Assembly: GCA_031431125.1 (NCBI GenBank)
Contig: JANPCX010000062.1
Location: forward strand, 1 to 24,076
Direction: 5' to 3'
Source: JANPCX01 sp031431125
GTDB lineage: Bacteria > Pseudomonadota > Gammaproteobacteria > Burkholderiales > Burkholderiaceae_C
Length of the DNA stretch: 24,076 bases
Positions 7,462 to 16,277 of the stretch are shown in pieces (the stretch's first letter is position 1; every line of letters starts with the position of its first letter). A program made the position numbers and the translations under genes. The notes beneath the pieces are model-generated. The model was not told where the DNA came from. It saw only the letters and a list, made by a program, of their open reading frames with translations, and searched no databases.

Positions 7462-8237
7462 AGCTGCCACCGCTGGTGTTGATCACAGGTGCCTCCAGTG
7501 GCATAGGCCAAGCGCTGGCTTCGCGTTACCACCAGGCGGGTTACCGCCTGGCCTTGGTGGCGCGCCGAGGGGCGGAGCTGACGCAGTGGGCGCAGCAGCA
7601 AGGTTGGGCCAGCGACCGCTGGGCTGTTTATGCCGCAGATGTGCGCGATGTCAACAGCATCGCGGCCGCTGGGCGTGATTGCATTGCCGCCCAAGGTGTG
7701 CCCGATGTGGTGATTGCCAACGCCGGCATCAGTGTGGGCATGGACACCGCCGAGTTCGACGACCTGGCCGTGATGCGTGAAACCTTCGAGACCAACAACA
7801 TCGGTTTGGCGGCCACTTTTCATCCCTTTGTGAGCGGCATGCTGGCACGCGGCAGCGGCACCTTGGTGGGCATTGCCAGCGTAGCCGGCATACGCGGCTT
7901 GCCAGGGCATGGTGCCTATTGCGCAAGCAAAGCCGGTGTCATCAGTTACTGCGAAAGTTTGCGCGGTGAATGCCGGCCATTTGGTGTGAAGGTGGTGACC
8001 GTGGTTCCGGGTTACATCGCCACACCCTTGACCCAACAAAACACCTACAGCATGCCGTTTTTGATGCCTGCCGAGGCGTTTGCTGATCGTGCGTTTCGTG
8101 CCATTGAAGCGGGGGGCAGCTACCGCGTCATCCCGTGGCAAATGGGCATAGTCGCCAAGCTGATGCGCCTCTTGCCCAATGCCGTGTTCGATCGATTGCT
8201 CTCAGGGCGTGCGCGTAAAAAGCGACGCCACGAATAG
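7458..8237 (+). CDS. SDR-family oxidoreductase
   Basis: A 259-residue classical short-chain dehydrogenase/reductase. The cofactor loop TGASSGIG is at residues 10-17 and NAGIS near 90. The catalytic set Ser141, Tyr154 and Lys158 (YCASK) is intact. The substrate cannot be told from the sequence. The MPAEAFADRAFRAIEAG...YRVIPWQMG stretch resembles DltE/YdfG-type or envelope-lipid-linked SDRs seen near LPS genes. A C-terminal basic tail (RARKKRRHE) is present. It is joined to lptC by an ATGA overlap, so it is made with the Kdo/LPS export genes and may act on an envelope precursor, an inference only. Confidence 0.85.
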   Translation: MKLPPLVLITGASSGIGQALASRYHQAGYRLALVARRGAELTQWAQQQGWASDRWAVYAADVRDVNSIAAAGRDCIAAQGVPDVVIANAGISVGMDTAEFDDLAVMRETFETNNIGLAATFHPFVSGMLARGSGTLVGIASVAGIRGLPGHGAYCASKAGVISYCESLRGECRPFGVKVVTVVPGYIATPLTQQNTYSMPFLMPAEAFADRAFRAIEAGGSYRVIPWQMGIVAKLMRLLPNAVFDRLLSGRARKKRRHE

Positions 8238-8254
8238 GATCAAAAAGCGTCGCT
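8217..8254 (-). terminator. Rho-independent terminator of the cyanophycin synthetase genes
   Basis: On the minus strand, after the cphA stop, the 8-bp stem AGCGACGC/GCGTCGCT (arms at 8247-8254 and 8221-8228) is followed by TTTT at 8217-8220. The hairpin spans the stop codon of the convergent SDR gene, so it overlaps its coding end. On the plus strand no T-run follows. Confidence 0.65.
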
Positions 8255-8264
8255 GCTCACGCGT

Positions 8265-10859
8265 TCACGCCGCTGCATCGACCAATTCAAATGCTGGCTG
8301 GGCAATGCGTTGGTTCAAGTGGGCCAAGGCTTCTTCCACCTGGTCCACCAGCACCAAACACAGGTCGCCGGGCGCGAGCTGTTTCAAGGCTTCATCAATG
8401 GCCAAGAACTCGCCTTTGATGGATTTGACCTTGCGTGTGCGGGACGCGCCCTGCAGCCCTTGACGCAACAAACGCACGACCTCGCCGTCGGCGCGGCCGC
8501 GTTGGCACGCGTCTTCAAACAGCACCACGCTGTCAAAGGCGGCGCCGAGAATTGCGGTTTGCTCGCTGATGTCCTCGTCGCGGCGATCGCCCGCTCCACT
8601 GATGACCACGCTGCGTCGTTTGGCCGGCATGGCGTCAATGGCGGCCACCAGGGCACGCATGGCGTCGGGATTGTGGCCGTAGTCGGCGATCACGGTGGCG
8701 CCTTGGTAGTCCATCACGTTGAAACGGCCGGGTGCGGTGCTGGAGTCGTTCACAAAGCTGGCCAAACCGCGGCGAATGTCGTCCCAGTGCAAGCCCAAGC
8801 CCCAAGCGGCTGCAATCGAGGCCATCACGTTTTCCACTTGGAAAGGGATGCTGCCGCTGCGTGTCAACGGGATATCACGCATGGGGAAACGCTCGCGCCA
8901 TGCGCCTTCAGACACCACGATGGCATCGCCGTCCACGTACACCGTGCGGTGTCCTTGGGCGCGGTGGGTGGCCATGACGGGGTGGTGGCGGTCGGCGGCG
9001 AAATAAATCACCTTGCCTGGGCACACCGCGGCCATCGCAGCCACATGGGCATCGGCCGCATTGAGCACGCCATAACCGCCGGCCGCCACGTTTTGCACGA
9101 TGACACGTTTGACCAAGGCCAGGTCTTCCACGGTGTGGATGTGGTTCATGCCCAAATGGTCACCCGCGCCCAGATTCGTGACCACCGCCACTTGGCAGCG
9201 GTCGTAACCCAAGCCTTCGCGCAGGATGCCACCGCGTGCGGTTTCAAAAACGGCGGCGTCAACGTCAGGGTGCATCAATACATTGCGTGCGCTCTTGGGA
9301 CCACTGCAATCGCCACTGTCAATTTGGCGACCGTTCACATACACACCGTCGGTCAAGGTCATGCCCACACCCAGGCCGCTGGTGGCCAGCAGGTGGGTGG
9401 TCAAGCGGGTGGTGGTGGTTTTGCCATTTGTGCCTGTGATGGCAACGATGGGAATGCGACCATCTTGGCCTGTGGGGAACAGGTTGCTGACGATGGCTTC
9501 GCCCACAGCGCGGCCCTTGCCGAAAGACGGTGACAGGTGCATGCGCAAGCCAGGCGCCGCATTGACTTCCACCACGCCACCGCCCTGGTCTTCCAGCGGT
9601 TTGAGCATGGTTTCGCAGACCACGTCCACGCCACAAATGTGCAGACCCACCATTTGCGCGGCCGCGACCGCGCGGGCTGCCATGTCGGGGTGGACATCGT
9701 CGGTCACGTCGGAGGCCGTGCCGCCCGTGCTCAAGTTGGCGTTGTTGCGCAGCACCACACGCTGGCCTTTTTCGGGCACGCTTTGCGCGTTCAAGCCTTG
9801 CAGCGCCAAACGTGCCAAGGCGATGTCATCGAAACGAATTTTGGTCAGTGAGGTGGCATGGCCATCACCCCGGCGTGGGTCGGCGTTGACGCGGTCCACC
9901 AGTTCACGCACGGTGTGTTGCCCATCACCAATCACATGGGGTGGATCGCGGCGGGCGGCGGCGACCACCTTGTCGCCCACCACCAACAAGCGGAAGTCGT
10001 GGCCCGGCAAATAACGCTCCACCATCACCTGGCCGTATTCGGCTGCGGTGCGGTAGGCCGCTTCCATTTGACTGCGCTGGTTGATGTTGACCGTGACGCC
10101 TTTGCCCTGGTTGCCGTCCTGCGGCTTCACCACCACCGGCATGCCAATTTCTTGAGCCACGGACCAGGCATCCTCGATCGAGGTCACGGGACGGCCCCAA
10201 GGCACAGGAACGCCGGCGGCGCGCAGCAAGGTTTTGGTGAGGTCTTTGTCTTGCGCGATGGATTCAGCCACGGCGCTGGTGGCATCCACTTCAGCGGCTT
10301 GGATGCGGCGCTGTTTGGAGCCCCAACCAAACTGCACCATGCTGCCTTGGGTGAGGCGGCGGAAAGGAATGCCACGAGCCACGGCCGCGTCGACGATGGA
10401 GCCGGTGCTCGGCCCCAAACGGGTGTCTTCGTCCAATTCGCGCAGGCGGGCCACGGCCGCGTCCACATCAAACGCCTGGCCCTTGGCGGCGGCTTCAATC
10501 AAGGTTTGCGCCAGATCGACGGCCAAGCGGCCCACGGCCTCTTCGCTGTATTCCACCACCACCTGGTAAACACCGGGCTCGCTCGTCGCCGAAGTGCGGC
10601 TGAAAGTGACAGGGCAACCGGCTTGGGCCTGCAGCGCCAAGGAGGCGCTTTCCAGCACATGGGCAAAGGAGATGGGGCTGTTCGCGCCACTGGCGCGCAG
10701 CGCACCGACGGCCGGGAACAGTGCGCGCACGGCGGCTTCAAAGCCGGGGCGTGTGGCGATGGAACGCTCGGACTCTGAACAAGTCACGATGCTTTCAATG
10801 GCGGTGTGGCGTCCCCAGAGGTTGGGGCCACGAAGAGCGCGAATGCGTGATAGTTCCAT
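8265..10859 (-). CDS. cphA: Cyanophycin synthetase, full-length
   Basis: Makes cyanophycin (multi-L-arginyl-poly-L-aspartate) from Asp, Arg and ATP in the cytoplasm. 864 residues, as usual for CphA1. Three parts can be seen. The N-terminal domain (about 1-165) starts with the typical RALRGPNLWG. An ATP-grasp domain (about 166-465), with Lys245 in VVVKPQDGNQGKG and the metal site VEVNAAPGLRMHL, adds Asp to the backbone. A Mur-ligase-like part carries an intact P-loop GTNGKTT at 476-482 and a C-terminal lid from about 711 (ADYGHNPDA, ISGAGDRRDED), and adds Arg side chains. It lies 48 nt downstream of the paralogue and is probably co-transcribed. The Shine-Dalgarno is weak. Confidence 0.93.
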   Translation of the reverse strand: MELSRIRALRGPNLWGRHTAIESIVTCSESERSIATRPGFEAAVRALFPAVGALRASGANSPISFAHVLESASLALQAQAGCPVTFSRTSATSEPGVYQVVVEYSEEAVGRLAVDLAQTLIEAAAKGQAFDVDAAVARLRELDEDTRLGPSTGSIVDAAVARGIPFRRLTQGSMVQFGWGSKQRRIQAAEVDATSAVAESIAQDKDLTKTLLRAAGVPVPWGRPVTSIEDAWSVAQEIGMPVVVKPQDGNQGKGVTVNINQRSQMEAAYRTAAEYGQVMVERYLPGHDFRLLVVGDKVVAAARRDPPHVIGDGQHTVRELVDRVNADPRRGDGHATSLTKIRFDDIALARLALQGLNAQSVPEKGQRVVLRNNANLSTGGTASDVTDDVHPDMAARAVAAAQMVGLHICGVDVVCETMLKPLEDQGGGVVEVNAAPGLRMHLSPSFGKGRAVGEAIVSNLFPTGQDGRIPIVAITGTNGKTTTTRLTTHLLATSGLGVGMTLTDGVYVNGRQIDSGDCSGPKSARNVLMHPDVDAAVFETARGGILREGLGYDRCQVAVVTNLGAGDHLGMNHIHTVEDLALVKRVIVQNVAAGGYGVLNAADAHVAAMAAVCPGKVIYFAADRHHPVMATHRAQGHRTVYVDGDAIVVSEGAWRERFPMRDIPLTRSGSIPFQVENVMASIAAAWGLGLHWDDIRRGLASFVNDSSTAPGRFNVMDYQGATVIADYGHNPDAMRALVAAIDAMPAKRRSVVISGAGDRRDEDISEQTAILGAAFDSVVLFEDACQRGRADGEVVRLLRQGLQGASRTRKVKSIKGEFLAIDEALKQLAPGDLCLVLVDQVEEALAHLNQRIAQPAFELVDAAA

Positions 10860-10907
10860 CGTTGAGCTTTCTGGGTGATCGTTGGCTTCTAACGTGCGAG
10901 CCGTTGT

Positions 10908-13190
10908 TTAGGACGACTGACGCAAGGCGCCAGATGTGATGCTTTTGGTATTTGTTGTGACAAAACCCAGGTCCACCAATGGATCGCTGGTATTGGCGCG
11001 GAAGGTGTCGATGCCCGCGACGATGAGGTCGGGCGCCATGCCCAGTGCCCAGACTGTTGCGACCGAGGCCAGCAGCGCCTCCAAGGGCAGAGGTGGCGTG
11101 TCGGTCGTGTTTTTCCCCGTGGCGCGCTGCGCCAATTCGGGCAGCAGCAGCTCGTCGTTGCCTGTGGCCAGCACCACATGGGCACCACGCTGGAACACCA
11201 AGCGTCCGCCTTGGGCGCGTTGGTTGAGCAAAGCGGGCAGCTTGTCGCTGAGGCCGTAGAAAATCACGCCGCCATCACACAGGCGGGCCAAATCGGCCAC
11301 TTGCGCATCGGCGCCGTTGAGCACGGCGGTGCCCTCGGGCAGCACCACATCGATCTGGGTGCGCAGCACTTTGAACAACTGGTCGGCGTCCAGCACGTCG
11401 AAGTGGGCCAGGGCAGCGCGATCCTGCTCGGGCAGTTGGAGGTCGGTCACCACACCAACCATGCAGCGGTCATAGGCCAGGCCGTCACGCAGGATGGATT
11501 CGGCGCTGTTTTCAAACACCGCGGCATCGACGGAGCGGTTGATCAAGAGGCGGCGCCCGGCTTCAAAATGAGCGCTTGAGCCGCGCTCCACGCGGCGGCG
11601 GTTCAAAAACAAACCGTCTCGGCAGGCCAAGCCGACATGGTGACCGCCCAGGTTCATGAGCCATGCCACCAGGCGCGAGATGACGTTGGTATCTTGCGTT
11701 CCCGCCACACCAACAATGGGAATGCGGCCCGGGTGCTCGCCGTTGTCGGCCAACGTTGGGGCAAACAAATGGTCCACGATGGCGCGGCCCACGGGGCGGG
11801 GTTGACCTTCTGCTGGCTTCAAATGCATGAGCAAACCGGGACCTGCATTCACTTCGACCACCGCCCCACCTTGATCTTGCAAGGGTTTGGAGATGTCTTG
11901 AGCGACCAGGTCGATGCCGGCGATGTCCAGCCCCACCATGCGTGCAGCCAAGGAGGCCATGTGGGCCACTTCGGGGTGCACATCGTCGGTGCAGTCAATG
12001 GCGACGTTGCCATTGCGCTGTATGAGTACTTGCCGCCCTGAGGCGGGTATCGATTGGGGGGTAAGACCCTGGCGCTGCAAGTCGAGCATGACGGCGCCGT
12101 CTTCTTCTGGACGGATGCGGCCCAAGGGAAAGTCTTCCGTATCGCCACGGCGTGGGTTGGTGTTGATTTGCACGTCGATGAGTTGTTGCACGGTGGACCG
12201 ACCGTCGCCCAGCACGGACACGGTTTCGCCTCGTGCGGCAGCGACCATCTTGCCGCCCACCACCAGCAAGCGGTGCTCATGGCCGTGAATGAAGCGCTCG
12301 ACGATCACTTCGCTGCCTTCTTTTTCGGCCACTTCAAAAGCCGCCTTGATGTCGGCTTCCAATCTCAGGTCGAGGCTGACACCTCGTCCGTGGTTGCCGT
12401 CTGAGGGTTTGACCACGACAGGCAATCCCAAGTCTTGCGCGGCCTCCCAAGCCGCTTCAGGCGTTTCCACCACCAGGCCTTCAGGAACGGGAACACCGCA
12501 GGCTTTGAGCAAACTTTTGGTGAGGTCTTTTTCACGGGCAATGCCTTCGGCGATGGCGCTCGTCAAGTCGGTTTCCGCTGTCCAGATGCGGCGCTGCCGG
12601 GCACCGTAGCCGAGTTGCACCAAATTGCCGCCGTTCAGGCGCATGTGGGGAATGTGACGATCTGCGGCCGCGGCGACGATGCTGGCGGTGCTGGGGCCGA
12701 GGTAACAAGCTTCGACCCTGTCGCGCAGGCGCTGCACGGCTGCAGCAGTGTCAAATGGCAATGTGTTGATGGCGCACATCAACAACCGGTGACCTTCTTC
12801 CAGCGCCGAACGTGCGACTTGTTCGTCACGCGCACGGAACACCATGCGGTAGACGCCGTGTTTGGAGGTGCTGCGTGTTTGGCCAAATCCGGTCGGCATG
12901 TCGGCCAGGTTCAAAAGCTCGATGACCACATGTTCCAAAATGTGGCCAGCCCAAGTGCCCTCTTGCAGACGCTGCAAGAAACCGCCTTTTTCACCCACAC
13001 CACAATGGTGTTCGCCCAAAGCGGGCAAGGTGGCGAGCAAGCGGTCGGTCAGGCCGGGAATCAAATTGGAGGGAAAATCCTCCAGCGCACCCAAATCCAA
13101 CCACACCTCCAGCACGGGCCGATAGGTCCAAATATTGGGGCCACGCAAGAAGTTAATGCGCTGCAGCTGGATGTCTTCGAATTTTTGCAT
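10908..13190 (-). CDS. Cyanophycin synthetase paralogue with degenerate Mur-ligase half
   Basis: A 760-residue homologue of the downstream CphA. The N-terminal domain (RINFLRGPNIW) and ATP-grasp domain look intact, with Lys261 in VVVKPSDGNHGRGV and VEVNAGPGLLMHL. The Mur-type P-loop reads GTQDTNV (497-503) in place of GTNGKTT, so the ATP-binding Gly-Lys-Thr is lost. The protein ends about where the C-terminal Mur lid begins in its neighbour, so roughly 150 residues are missing. It could therefore extend the Asp backbone or act as a partner of CphA, but should not add Arg by the Mur mechanism. Burkholderiales are known to carry two cphA-type genes (cphA and cphA'). The ATG at 13190 has no clear Shine-Dalgarno; a 14-bp palindrome sits 7 nt upstream. 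Confidence 0.88.
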   Translation of the reverse strand: MQKFEDIQLQRINFLRGPNIWTYRPVLEVWLDLGALEDFPSNLIPGLTDRLLATLPALGEHHCGVGEKGGFLQRLQEGTWAGHILEHVVIELLNLADMPTGFGQTRSTSKHGVYRMVFRARDEQVARSALEEGHRLLMCAINTLPFDTAAAVQRLRDRVEACYLGPSTASIVAAAADRHIPHMRLNGGNLVQLGYGARQRRIWTAETDLTSAIAEGIAREKDLTKSLLKACGVPVPEGLVVETPEAAWEAAQDLGLPVVVKPSDGNHGRGVSLDLRLEADIKAAFEVAEKEGSEVIVERFIHGHEHRLLVVGGKMVAAARGETVSVLGDGRSTVQQLIDVQINTNPRRGDTEDFPLGRIRPEEDGAVMLDLQRQGLTPQSIPASGRQVLIQRNGNVAIDCTDDVHPEVAHMASLAARMVGLDIAGIDLVAQDISKPLQDQGGAVVEVNAGPGLLMHLKPAEGQPRPVGRAIVDHLFAPTLADNGEHPGRIPIVGVAGTQDTNVISRLVAWLMNLGGHHVGLACRDGLFLNRRRVERGSSAHFEAGRRLLINRSVDAAVFENSAESILRDGLAYDRCMVGVVTDLQLPEQDRAALAHFDVLDADQLFKVLRTQIDVVLPEGTAVLNGADAQVADLARLCDGGVIFYGLSDKLPALLNQRAQGGRLVFQRGAHVVLATGNDELLLPELAQRATGKNTTDTPPLPLEALLASVATVWALGMAPDLIVAGIDTFRANTSDPLVDLGFVTTNTKSITSGALRQSS

Positions 13191-13197
13191 TTAAGAG

Positions 13198-13211
13198 AGT
13201 TTGCGCAAACT
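13198..13211. promoter_or_regulatory. Perfect 14-bp palindrome, candidate operator
   Basis: AGTTTGCGCAAACT is a perfect palindrome in the divergent gap between the cphA-type genes and the ABC transporter gene, only 7 nt from the paralogue's start codon. Its size and symmetry suit a dimeric regulator. The remaining 13212-13409 shows no convincing promoter, though TTGACA at 13369-13374 (minus) resembles a -35 box without a matching -10. Confidence 0.4.
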
Positions 13212-13409
13212 AACAAAGACCTTGGTAGTCCTGATCGGAAGCGGCGAAATCAATTGGGGGCGTTTGGCGGACGAGGCTCTCAGGTCAACTCAGGGACGAT
13301 TGGTCTCGTTTCGGTGAGAATCGCCGGTCTGTGCCGAGCTGATCCCCGCTGTTTTAATGCTTCATCAGCCGTCTTTGGCTGTCAAAAATACCTTTTCCCC
13401 TGGAAACCG

Positions 13410-15722
13410 ATGCACTCAAATCCTGCCGATATTGCTACCAGGGCCCTTGTAGACCCCGCGCAGGCAGCGTTGTCTTCGCAACTGCATGATGGCGAAAACG
13501 TCTTAGCCCAGCTATCGGTTGACTTGACCGAGCACTTGTTTTTCGCCAGCACACAACTTTTTGTGACCAACCAGCGTGTGCTGGCCTGTCGGGAGGGCGG
13601 TCAAGTCACGGATTGGCCGCTGGCAACCGGGATGGCGCTCAAACTGCGCGACCACGCAGGCGTTGGAAGTTTGGACCTGGTGAACTCCAGCGGCTTGCTT
13701 GCGCAATGGTTTTTCAGCCTCGGACGCAATGTGGCGGTGTTGCGCTGGATGGCGCAGTTTGAACAGGCGGTCGAGCGGCTCGGGCAGCCGCCCAAAACCG
13801 AGGCCTTGGGCGGCGACGAAGTCCTGAATTGCCCCACCTGCCAGGCCAGCTTGCCTCCAGACAGCGAGTCCTGCCCGGTTTGCAGCCGGGAGCTGCACTC
13901 ACCGCCGTCCACCTGGGTGTTGCTGCGTTTGGGACAGTTTGCCAAGCCCTACCGTGGCAAGTTGATCCTCGGTTTTTTGCTCACTTTGGCGTCTACGGCA
14001 GCGACCTTGGTGCCGACCTATCTGACGATTCCGCTGCTCGACGATGTGCTGGTTCCCTACCAAAGCGGCAAACCCATAGACACCGATTTCGCCCTGCTGC
14101 TGCTCTCGGGTTTGCTCGTGTCGGCCCTGCTGGCCTGGGGTTTGGGGTGGGCGCGTACTTACCTTCTGGCCCTTGTCTCCGAAAGAATCTCGTCTGACCT
14201 CAGAACCACCACTTTTGAGCATTTGCTCAAACTCTCGCTGGATTATTTCGGTGGCAAACGCACCGGTGACTTGATCGCACGCATCGGTTCAGAAACCGAC
14301 AACATTTCGGTCTACCTGTCCCTGCACGCCATGGACTTTGCCACCGACGTCATCATGATTTTGATGACGGCGATCATTCTGTTCTCCATCAACCCTTGGC
14401 TGGCTTTGGTGACGTTGTTGCCCCTGCCCTTCATCGCTTGGATGATTCAGCGCGTGCGTGATCGGCTGCGGACCGGGTTCGAAAAAATTGGCCGGGTGTG
14501 GAGCGAGGTCACCAATGTCTTGGCCGACACGATTCCTGGCATTCGTGTGGTCAAAGCCTTTGCGCAAGAAGGCCACGAAGCCACCCGTTTTCGTGAGGCC
14601 AACCGTTTGAACCTGGAGGCCAACGACAAACTGAACCGCACCTGGTCTTTGTTCACCCCCACCGTGTCCTTGCTGACCGAGATTGGTTTGTTGGTGGTTT
14701 GGGGGTTCGGCATTTGGTTGGTGGCACACGACAGCATCACCGTCGGCGTGTTGATTGCCTTCATCACCGCCAGCGGCCGTTTTTATGGGCGGCTCGATTC
14801 GATGAGCCGTTTTGTCTCGGTCACGCAAAAAACCGCAGCCGGTGCCAAGCGCATTTTTGACATCTTGGACCATGTGTCCAACGTGCCCGAGCCCGCAGAC
14901 CCGGTGAAGGTCGACCAACTGCAAGGCGGCATGCAACTGCGCGACATCGGGTTCCGCTATGGCAGCCGCGCCATCATTCGCGGCTTGTCGCTGGACATTC
15001 AACCGGGCGAGATGATCGGTTTGGTCGGTCACAGTGGCTCTGGCAAAAGCACCCTGGTGAACTTGATTTGCCGCTTTTACGACGTGACAGATGGCTCCAT
15101 TCGCGTTGACGGCACCGACATTCGCCGCATTGCGGTGGCCGACTACCGCCGCCACATTGGCCTGGTGCTGCAAGAGCCGTTTTTGTTCTTCGGCACCATT
15201 GCCGAGAACATCGCCTACGGCAAACCCGAAGCCACGCGCGAAGAAATCGTCGCGGCGGCCCGCGCTGCCCACGCCCACGACTTCATCTTGCGCTTGCAGC
15301 AAGGCTATGACTCCATGGTCGGGGAACGCGGCCAAGGGCTCTCGGGCGGTGAGCGCCAGCGAATTTCCATCGCGCGTGCCTTGTTGATTGACCCGCGCAT
15401 CTTGATCTTGGACGAAGCCACCTCGTCTGTGGACACCGAAACCGAAAAGGAAATTCAAAAGGCGCTGGACAACCTCGTCAAGGGCAGAACCACCATTGCC
15501 ATCGCCCACCGTTTGTCCACCCTGCGCAAAGCCGACCGTTTGGTGGTGATGGACCGCGGCCAGGTGGTGGAGGTCGGTCCCCATGACGAGTTGATGGCCA
15601 AGCAGGGCGCTTATTTCCGACTCTATGAAGCCCAGGCGAGGCAAGTCGACACCGAAGATGGCGACAACACCCACTTGGTTCCGGCCGCGATCCCCGCAGC
15701 GCACCCCGCAGGACAAGCATGA
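13410..15722 (+). CDS. Cyanophycin-associated ABC exporter with N-terminal zinc ribbon
   Basis: A 770-residue fused transmembrane/ATPase half-transporter, probably a homodimer. Residues 1-135 form a soluble domain of PH-like look (VDLTEHLFFASTQLFVTNQRVLACREGG). Residues 141-158 form a zinc ribbon (Cys141, Cys144, Cys155, Cys158). About 170-480 is a six-helix ABC exporter domain. The ATPase follows with Walker A GHSGSGKST 540-548, signature LSGGE 644-648, Walker B Asp668-Glu669 and switch His700, all intact. Databases name similar proteins cyanophycin metabolism-associated ABC transporters because they occur beside cphA; I know of no shown substrate. The ATG at 13410 has a weak ribosome site; upstream in-frame sequence runs antisense through the cphA paralogue and is not coding. 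Its stop overlaps the next start. Confidence 0.88.
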   Translation: MHSNPADIATRALVDPAQAALSSQLHDGENVLAQLSVDLTEHLFFASTQLFVTNQRVLACREGGQVTDWPLATGMALKLRDHAGVGSLDLVNSSGLLAQWFFSLGRNVAVLRWMAQFEQAVERLGQPPKTEALGGDEVLNCPTCQASLPPDSESCPVCSRELHSPPSTWVLLRLGQFAKPYRGKLILGFLLTLASTAATLVPTYLTIPLLDDVLVPYQSGKPIDTDFALLLLSGLLVSALLAWGLGWARTYLLALVSERISSDLRTTTFEHLLKLSLDYFGGKRTGDLIARIGSETDNISVYLSLHAMDFATDVIMILMTAIILFSINPWLALVTLLPLPFIAWMIQRVRDRLRTGFEKIGRVWSEVTNVLADTIPGIRVVKAFAQEGHEATRFREANRLNLEANDKLNRTWSLFTPTVSLLTEIGLLVVWGFGIWLVAHDSITVGVLIAFITASGRFYGRLDSMSRFVSVTQKTAAGAKRIFDILDHVSNVPEPADPVKVDQLQGGMQLRDIGFRYGSRAIIRGLSLDIQPGEMIGLVGHSGSGKSTLVNLICRFYDVTDGSIRVDGTDIRRIAVADYRRHIGLVLQEPFLFFGTIAENIAYGKPEATREEIVAAARAAHAHDFILRLQQGYDSMVGERGQGLSGGERQRISIARALLIDPRILILDEATSSVDTETEKEIQKALDNLVKGRTTIAIAHRLSTLRKADRLVVMDRGQVVEVGPHDELMAKQGAYFRLYEAQARQVDTEDGDNTHLVPAAIPAAHPAGQA

Positions 15723-16189
15723 GCACAAACTCACTCAACATGCACCGCGATTCTTTCGGTCGACTTGTCTTGACCGACGACTCGGGGACGGCCCATGTGG
15801 GCATCACACCGGTTCGTGCTTTTCCCATCTCCGCGCCACTCGAGGGTGTTTCACTCGTGGGCACGGACGGCAAAGAGCGGGTGTGGATTGCGCATTTGAA
15901 CCAGCTCGCACCCGAGCTACGCCGCCTCATCGAAGCCGAGCTGGCCATGCGCGAATTCATGCCTGTGATTCAGCGCATCAAAAAGGTATCCACCTACTCC
16001 ACTCCGAGCGTTTGGGATGTGGACACCGACCGAGGAGCGACGCAGTTGGTGCTCAAAGGCGAAGAGGACATTCGCCGTTTGCCCGCGGGGCGTTTGCTGG
16101 TGGCCGACAGCCAGGGCATCCAGTTTGTGATTGCCGATCGGACGGCACTGGATCGCCAGTCGAGGCGGATTTTGGAACGTTTCCTCTGA
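15719..16189 (+). CDS. DUF1854 protein associated with cyanophycin metabolism
   Basis: A 156-residue soluble protein with no signal peptide or membrane segment. It matches the DUF1854 pattern: GRLVLTDDSGTAHVGITPVRAFPI near the start, LVGTDGKERVWI in the middle, and RLPAGRLLVADSQGIQFVIADRTALD near the end. The family is commonly found with cyanophycin synthetase and this ABC transporter, but its function is not established. The ATGA overlap with the ABC gene implies coupled translation and perhaps a direct complex with the ATPase. A role as accessory or regulatory subunit is inference. Confidence 0.82.
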   Translation: MSTNSLNMHRDSFGRLVLTDDSGTAHVGITPVRAFPISAPLEGVSLVGTDGKERVWIAHLNQLAPELRRLIEAELAMREFMPVIQRIKKVSTYSTPSVWDVDTDRGATQLVLKGEEDIRRLPAGRLLVADSQGIQFVIADRTALDRQSRRILERFL

Positions 16190-16277
16190 CCGTTTGATGC
16201 TTTATTCAGGTCAAGATCGTTGATTTGCGAAGGGAGCACAGCGCCGTGGGCTGGCCGGTGTGGCACCATGCGTCCCC

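Noticed and set aside
8310..9533. 407-codon plus-strand frame opposite cphA
   Set aside because: Antisense to a full-length cyanophycin synthetase; composition (His/Gly/Gln-rich) is typical of complement frames in G+C-rich DNA.
12435..13409. Long N-terminal extension of the ABC transporter reading frame (1095 codons in total from 12435)
   Set aside because: It runs antisense through the cphA paralogue and the intergenic gap; its residues are a low-quality His/Gln-rich shadow. The real start is ATG 13410.
14289..15734. 481-codon minus-strand frame opposite the ABC transporter
   Set aside because: Antisense shadow of a gene with intact Walker, signature and switch motifs; no independent domain or ribosome site.
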